Shown piece after piece: positions 59,839-64,000 of a DNA stretch of 64,000 nt. The DNA is from Mariniphaga sp041686935 (GTDB lineage Bacteria > Bacteroidota > Bacteroidia > Bacteroidales > Prolixibacteraceae), in contig JAWLCW010000001.1 in assembly GCA_041686935.1 (NCBI GenBank), positions 248,001-312,000 on the forward strand. Reading direction: 5' to 3'. Both the position numbers and the translations under genes were made by a program. The notes under the pieces are model-generated. The model worked only from the letters and a program-made list of their open reading frames with translations. It was not told where the DNA came from and did not search any database. Numbering within the stretch: the first letter of the stretch is position 1; every line of letters starts with the position of its first letter.

Positions 59839-61131
59839 ATGAGTTACGAAAAAAGCATAAAAGCCTTTCAGGAAGCGCAAAAACACATTCCCGGCGGGGT
59901 GAATTCGCCGGTGCGGTCGTTTGGCAGCGTAGGCGGCAATCCGCCGTTTATTGCCAGAGCAGCCGGCTCCAAAGTTACCGACATCGACGGAAACGAATAC
60001 ATCGACTATGTGGGTTCGTGGGGCCCCATGATTTTGGGTCACGCCCATCCCGCTGTTGTGGATGCTATTCGAAAAACAGCAGCTTTGGGAGCCAGTTTTG
60101 GAGCGCCCACGGAGCTGGAAACCGATATGGCCCAACTCATCAAAAAGCTGGTGCCATCCATCGACATGGTTCGCATGGTGAATTCCGGAACCGAAGCCAC
60201 CATGAGCGCTTTGCGTCTTGCACGAGGCTATACCGGCCGTAACCTGGTGGTGAAATTTGAAGGGTGCTACCATGGCCATAACGACAGCTTTTTAATACAG
60301 GCGGGTTCGGGCGCACTCACCTTTGGAACGCCAAACACACCCGGTGTTACCGAAGGTACTGCCCGCGATACGCTCAGTGCACAGTTTAACGACCTCGCTT
60401 CGGTGGAACAGTTGTTCGACAAACACAAAAACCAAATTGCCGCAGTCATTCTCGAGCCCATCACCGGAAACATGGGCGTGATTGTACCTGAACGGGAATT
60501 TATTGAAGGATTGCGAAAATTATGCGACGAAAACAAAACCATCCTTATTTTCGACGAGGTGATGACCGGTTTCCGTTTGGGTAAAGGCGGGGCGCAGGAA
60601 CTGCTGGGAATTACACCTGATTTAACCACGTTTGGGAAAATCATCGGTGGCGGATTGCCGGTAGGCGCTTACGGTGGAAAACGGGAAATTATGGAAATGC
60701 TGGCGCCCAAAGGACCGGTTTACCAGGCAGGAACACTTTCGGGAAATCCGCTGGCCATGGCTGCCGGAATTACCACCCTCAGGCTGCTGGACGAAACGCC
60801 GGATTTTTACGAAAATCTGGAAAAAACCTCCGCTTTGCTGGAAGAAGGGTTGCAATACAATCTGAAAGAGCTTCAGTTTAACGGCGTAATCAACCGCGTG
60901 GGTTCCATGTTCACGCTGTTTTTCACCAAAGAAAACCGAGTAAATTCATTTGCCGATGTGAAAAAATGCGACACCGGGCTGTTCGCCGAATATTTCCGGA
61001 TGTCGCTGGAAAGAGGCATTTACCTGGCGCCGTCGCAGTACGAAGCTGGTTTTGTTTCAGCAGCGCATACGAATGAAGACATTGAAAAAACAGTGAAAGC
61101 CAGCTATCAAGCATTAAAACAATTGAAATAA
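59839..61131 (+). CDS. hemL: Glutamate-1-semialdehyde 2,1-aminomutase
   Basis: A 430-residue class III aminotransferase. The start PGGVNSPVRSFGSVGG is typical of HemL. Conserved sites are VNSGTEATMSALRLARGYTGR (about 114-134, cited in part), IFDEVMTGFRLG, and the PLP lysine K267 in TTFGKIIGGGLPVGAYGG. It moves the amino group within glutamate 1-semialdehyde to give 5-aminolevulinate. It belongs functionally between HemA and HemB but lies 266 bp after hemB, separated by two repeats. Confidence 0.96.
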   Translation: MSYEKSIKAFQEAQKHIPGGVNSPVRSFGSVGGNPPFIARAAGSKVTDIDGNEYIDYVGSWGPMILGHAHPAVVDAIRKTAALGASFGAPTELETDMAQLIKKLVPSIDMVRMVNSGTEATMSALRLARGYTGRNLVVKFEGCYHGHNDSFLIQAGSGALTFGTPNTPGVTEGTARDTLSAQFNDLASVEQLFDKHKNQIAAVILEPITGNMGVIVPEREFIEGLRKLCDENKTILIFDEVMTGFRLGKGGAQELLGITPDLTTFGKIIGGGLPVGAYGGKREIMEMLAPKGPVYQAGTLSGNPLAMAAGITTLRLLDETPDFYENLEKTSALLEEGLQYNLKELQFNGVINRVGSMFTLFFTKENRVNSFADVKKCDTGLFAEYFRMSLERGIYLAPSQYEAGFVSAAHTNEDIEKTVKASYQALKQLK

Positions 61132-61154
61132 GGATAAGCCTGGCCAAACTGGTC

Positions 61155-61279
61155 TGTCATTTCAAATCCGTCTGTTAGCGGATGAGGAATCTCTCTTTTA
61201 AAACAGATTCTCCTCCTACGTCTTCTCCCGAAAGGGATCTGCCAAGGGCATCACTTCGTGGGCTTCGTGGGAAATGACA
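61155..61279. repeat. MITE-like repeat with GTCATTTC termini
   Basis: The element runs from GTCATTTC (61156-61163) to its inverse GAAATGAC (61271-61278), about 125 bp, with internal segments TCTCTCTTTTAAAACAGATT and CTCCTCCTACG. Sequences of this design are widespread intergenic repeats in Bacteroidota. It has no ORF and lies between hemL and hemE. Confidence 0.6.
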
Positions 61280-61314
61280 AAGTATTGTAAAACAAAATAA
61301 TAGATACCAAAATA

Positions 61315-62346
61315 ATGCAGAAATCCATTTTACTGGAAACGTTCAGAGGAAAACCCACATCGCGGCCGCCGGTTTGGTTTATGCGCCAGGCAGGCAGGGT
61401 TTTGCCCAATTACCTGAAGCTGAAGGAAAACTATACCTTTTGGCAAATGATGCAGCAACCCAAAGTAGCAGCCGAAGTTACACTGATGCCGGTTTACGAT
61501 TTGGGTGTTGATGCCGCCATTTTGTTTAGCGATATTCTGGTGATTCCTTACGCCATGGGCATGGGGCTCGATTTTACCGATGCCGGCCCGGTTTTCGAAA
61601 AACCGCTGGCTGAGCGCAGCAATCCGCTGGAAGGACTGAATCCCGACCCATCAAAACTGAACTACATTTACGATGTGGTGGACGAAATCATCAAAACCCG
61701 TCCGGATAATATACCGCTGATTGGTTTTTGCGGAGCGCCGCTCACCGTGTTGTTATTCATGTTGCAGGGACTGGGCCGCAAAGGCGATTTCCCGGATGCA
61801 GTGAAATTCATTTATCAAAACCCGGAAACCACCCAAAAACTGGTGGATGCCATTACGGAGCTTTCCGTTGTTTATGCAAAAGAACAAATTAACCATGGGG
61901 TGGAGGTTTTCCAGCTTTTCGATACGCACGCCGGATTACTACCGTTCGATTTGTATAAAAAGGTTTTTTTGCCGGCCACAGTAAAAATGGCGGCTGCAGT
62001 GCGTGAGGAGAATATTCCGTTCATCTTTTTCCCGAAAGGATTGGGAACCGGAATTGGCGACATTACGCCCGAACATGCCGACTTTTTGAGCATTGACTGG
62101 CAAACTTCGTTGCCAACTGCACGAAAACTGGTGCATCCCGAAATAGGTTTGCAGGGCAACATCGACCCGCGATTGCTGTTTGCACCACGCGAAGAGATGG
62201 AAAAAACACTGAACAGTTACATCGAATTCGGCAGCAAAAACCAAAACTGGATTTTTAACCTGGGTCATGGGTTTATTCCCGGCTTGCCTTACGAAAACGC
62301 CCGGTTTTTGGCCGATTGGGTAAAAAATACCGACTGGAAACGTTAA
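61315..62346 (+). CDS. hemE: Uroporphyrinogen decarboxylase
   Basis: A 343-residue HemE. The signature PVWFMRQAGRVLPNY (about 19-33) carries the substrate-binding arginines. FSDILVIPYAMGMGLDF has the catalytic aspartate, and GFCGAPLTVLLFMLQG and FNLGHGFIPG follow. It removes four carboxyl groups from uroporphyrinogen III to give coproporphyrinogen III in the cytoplasm. It lies after a MITE-like repeat, 183 bp behind hemL, and is followed by hemF at 84 bp. Confidence 0.96.
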   Translation: MQKSILLETFRGKPTSRPPVWFMRQAGRVLPNYLKLKENYTFWQMMQQPKVAAEVTLMPVYDLGVDAAILFSDILVIPYAMGMGLDFTDAGPVFEKPLAERSNPLEGLNPDPSKLNYIYDVVDEIIKTRPDNIPLIGFCGAPLTVLLFMLQGLGRKGDFPDAVKFIYQNPETTQKLVDAITELSVVYAKEQINHGVEVFQLFDTHAGLLPFDLYKKVFLPATVKMAAAVREENIPFIFFPKGLGTGIGDITPEHADFLSIDWQTSLPTARKLVHPEIGLQGNIDPRLLFAPREEMEKTLNSYIEFGSKNQNWIFNLGHGFIPGLPYENARFLADWVKNTDWKR

Positions 62347-62430
62347 AGAGCAGGCTATGAAAACACAAAATCACAAAAAAATTTAAACCTTTTTCGTGTT
62401 ATTTGGTGTTCTAGTGGCAGAATCTGAAAA

Positions 62431-63342
62431 ATGGAAAGAATTGAAAAAATAGCAGAAACCTACCGGCAGTTGCAAACAGAGATTTGCAGCACTCTGGAAA
62501 ATGCCGACGGCAAGGGGAAATTCTCGCGCAACACATGGAAGAAGGAGATTGGCGGCGGAACCACTGCCGTTTTGCAGAACGGAGCTATCATTGAAAAGGG
62601 AGCGGTAAACTTTTCGTTTGTCAAAGGAAAGTTTTCACCGCGAATGGAAAAACTGCTGGGCGAAAAAGCACAAAACTATGCGGCCACAGGCATTTCTTCC
62701 ATTTTGCATCCCGAAAACCCGTGGATACCCATTATCCACATGAATGTGCGGTATTTTGCGCTCGACAACGGCATTTCGTGGTTTGGCGGCGGAATCGATT
62801 TGACACCCCACATCATTGAGCCGGAAGATGCAGTGGAATTTCACACTGCGCTAAAAGCAACTTGCGACCGGTTCGACAGCCGTTTTTACCCTGAATTTAA
62901 ACAGTGGGCCGACAATTATTATTTTCTTCCCCACCGCTATGAAACCCGCGGCGTAGGCGGCATTTTTTTCGACCGGCTCAAACCCGGCAACCCGGCAGAA
63001 TTTGAAAAGCTGTTCGGTTTTACAGTGGCTTTGGCGCAACTCTACCCGGAAATTTATAGCGGGTTCATGAAAAAGTGTGGCAACCATCCTTATTCTGAAC
63101 GTGAAAAAAACTGGCAGGCGCTGCGTCGCGGCCGGTACGTAGAGTTCAATCTGATACACGACCGGGGTACCAAATTCGGACTGGAATCGGGAGGAAACAC
63201 CGAATCCATCTTGTCCAGTTTGCCCGCAAATGCAGCATGGGAGTACAACTATTTACCCCAACCCGGCGGTTTCGAGGAGAAAACCCTGCAATTGCTGAAA
63301 AAAGGAGTGGACTGGATTGAATTCAACACAAATCCCAAATGA
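62431..63342 (+). CDS. hemF: Oxygen-dependent coproporphyrinogen III oxidase
   Basis: A 303-residue HemF, the usual length. Conserved parts are GGGTTAVLQNG, GISSILHPENPWIPIIHMNVRY (cited as about 83-104), WFGGGIDLTPHI, HRYETRGVGGIFFD, and the C-terminal RRGRYVEFNLIHDRGTKFG by position. It oxidatively decarboxylates coproporphyrinogen III using O2, which points to aerobic or microaerobic growth. It forms a 4-bp overlap with the next gene. Protoporphyrinogen oxidase and ferrochelatase are not in the window. Confidence 0.95.
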   Translation: MERIEKIAETYRQLQTEICSTLENADGKGKFSRNTWKKEIGGGTTAVLQNGAIIEKGAVNFSFVKGKFSPRMEKLLGEKAQNYAATGISSILHPENPWIPIIHMNVRYFALDNGISWFGGGIDLTPHIIEPEDAVEFHTALKATCDRFDSRFYPEFKQWADNYYFLPHRYETRGVGGIFFDRLKPGNPAEFEKLFGFTVALAQLYPEIYSGFMKKCGNHPYSEREKNWQALRRGRYVEFNLIHDRGTKFGLESGGNTESILSSLPANAAWEYNYLPQPGGFEEKTLQLLKKGVDWIEFNTNPK

Positions 63343-63680
63343 ATCTGTTTACCAACTATACGCTTTTTTTCAGCAACATGCTGAGCCTGGAGTGGCGGAT
63401 ATTTTACACCTGCCTGGCCACCATTATTGTGAATCTGCCGTTTGGTTATCTGCGCGGCGGGTTGCAAAAACTTTCGGTGTGCTGGTTTGTGGCCATTCAT
63501 GCACCGGTACCTTTGGTTATCCTCATCCGCCAATTTCACGGACTGGAGCTGAGCTGGTCGCTGGCACCGTTTCTGGTGGGCAGTTTTTTTATCGGGCAGT
63601 TTCTCGGCCGGAAACTCTGGTCGGTGTGGCCTTTGCGCAGAAAGCAATATTCGTGTGCGTTGAACAAGTATTTGAACTGA
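63339..63680 (+). CDS. Small membrane protein coupled to hemF
   Basis: A 113-residue protein with three membrane helices: about 19-38 (WRIFYTCLATIIVNLPFGYL), 45-65 (CWFVAIHAPVPLVILIR) and 73-92 (SLAPFLVGSFFIGQFLG). A basic tail (RKLWSVWPLRRK) follows. The start overlaps the hemF stop by 4 bp (ATGA), so translation is probably coupled. No known family is recognised; it is not HemJ, which is longer and has other histidine positions. A role in heme synthesis is an inference from the overlap only. Confidence 0.7.
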   Translation: MNLFTNYTLFFSNMLSLEWRIFYTCLATIIVNLPFGYLRGGLQKLSVCWFVAIHAPVPLVILIRQFHGLELSWSLAPFLVGSFFIGQFLGRKLWSVWPLRRKQYSCALNKYLN

Positions 63681-63703
63681 CTCTTTTTTTGTTTTTTGAG
63701 CTA

Positions 63704-64000
63704 TCATCTAACAGTTGGCTTAACATGCTCACATTGAGCTATTAATAAATTTGTGCTTTCAAGTGCTTTTTGAAGTCTTTTAGCTTTATGTTGCAAATAG
63801 GTTTGCCTGTTTCCGTCCAGAATATATGGGTCGAATTCAACTTTTTCAGTTACCATTTTGTAAAATATTGTAGCAAGTTTTTTAGCAGTAGCAACAATGG
63901 CTTGCCCACTTCCTGACTTTGATTTTTTTGTTCTTAAGTAGTCGCCTAAAGGATTCTTGGCATTCCAAAGTGTGTTTGCAGCTTCCCTGAAAGTCTGGCC
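63704..64000 (-). CDS. IS110-family transposase, C-terminal part (5' end outside window)
   Basis: The minus strand is open from the right edge to TGA 63704-63706 (98 codons). The residues NAKNPLGDYLRTKKSKSGSG, then QAIVATAKKLATIFYKMVTE and FDPYIL, match the end of the transposase_20 domain of IS110/IS1111-type DEDD transposases. These elements have few or no inverted repeats, so the end of the element cannot be placed. It lies 23 bp from the end of the hemF-linked gene. Whether the copy is complete cannot be seen. Confidence 0.8.
   Translation of the reverse strand, partial: GQTFREAANTLWNAKNPLGDYLRTKKSKSGSGQAIVATAKKLATIFYKMVTEKVEFDPYILDGNRQTYLQHKAKRLQKALESTNLLIAQCEHVKPTVR

Noticed and set aside
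1..64000. CRISPR arrays, rRNA, tRNA, replication origin
   Set aside because: No regularly spaced repeats, rRNA core sequences, tRNA-like cloverleaf or DnaA-box cluster was recognised by eye; a covariance-model search would be needed to exclude tRNAs fully.

Overview
The window looks like chromosomal DNA of a Bacteroidota bacterium, probably of the Marinilabiliales/Prolixibacteraceae type. This is inferred from gene content, not from a search. The signs are: many -7 boxes of the form TAnnTTTG close in front of start codons with few Shine-Dalgarno sequences, Por-type (T9SS) C-terminal sorting domains, lipoproteins with an acidic export signal after the cysteine, DUF4271, DUF2797, a fused DAHP synthase-chorismate mutase, and a seven-gene heme cluster. 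No rRNA, tRNA or CRISPR array was recognised.

Layout. 1-3728 (minus): an NTF2-like protein, a large group II PLP decarboxylase and a FIST sensor protein that runs off the left edge. 4209-5843: a GH9 cellulase. 5921-8381: a toxin-antitoxin relic (yoeB-like toxin with a nonsense codon), gltX and an intact hicBA pair. 8499-15615: a U32 peptidase, an outer-membrane protein, a Tat-exported TIM-barrel protein with a DUF5009 membrane protein, an acyl-CoA ligase and a small secreted protein. 15743-20154: DUF4271, a HemD-family protein, rnpA, and a tyrA-aroF operon headed by a classical attenuator (a leader peptide with eight consecutive aromatic codons, then a strong terminator). 20165-25364: two tandem HExxH T9SS-secreted proteins with a 35-residue membrane ORF between them. 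25668-34629: three signalling units (a receiver-PAS-kinase/LuxR pair, an NtrC-type regulator and a hybrid kinase), an M28 peptidase and a coiled-coil membrane protein. 34749-44977: a DEAD-box helicase, an outer-membrane barrel, a creatininase-family protein, dipeptidase E, an AspT/YidE-type transporter, a GH32 enzyme, a vapBC relic, DUF2797 and ilvE. 45231-48024: an ECF sigma factor, an anti-sigma-like protein and a beta-barrel, with matching ECF-type promoters before the first and last. 48073-54695: an ICMT-like protein, a phosphoesterase, three related lipoproteins and an amidohydrolase. 55145-63680: hemA-hemC-hemD-hemB, then hemL, hemE and hemF, with dispersed repeats in the gaps. The right edge cuts an IS110-type transposase.

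How the parts work together. The heme genes cover glutamyl-tRNA to protoporphyrinogen IX with oxygen-dependent HemF, and gltX supplies the glutamyl-tRNA that HemA uses. TyrA and AroF-chorismate mutase form the entry and tyrosine branch of aromatic synthesis, and the leader would tie their transcription to charged aromatic tRNAs. The most interesting observations are this attenuator, the shared ECF promoters at 45198 and 47044, a terminator whose loop contains the start codon of the ICMT-like gene, the tandem HExxH proteins, and the decarboxylase-FIST pairing.
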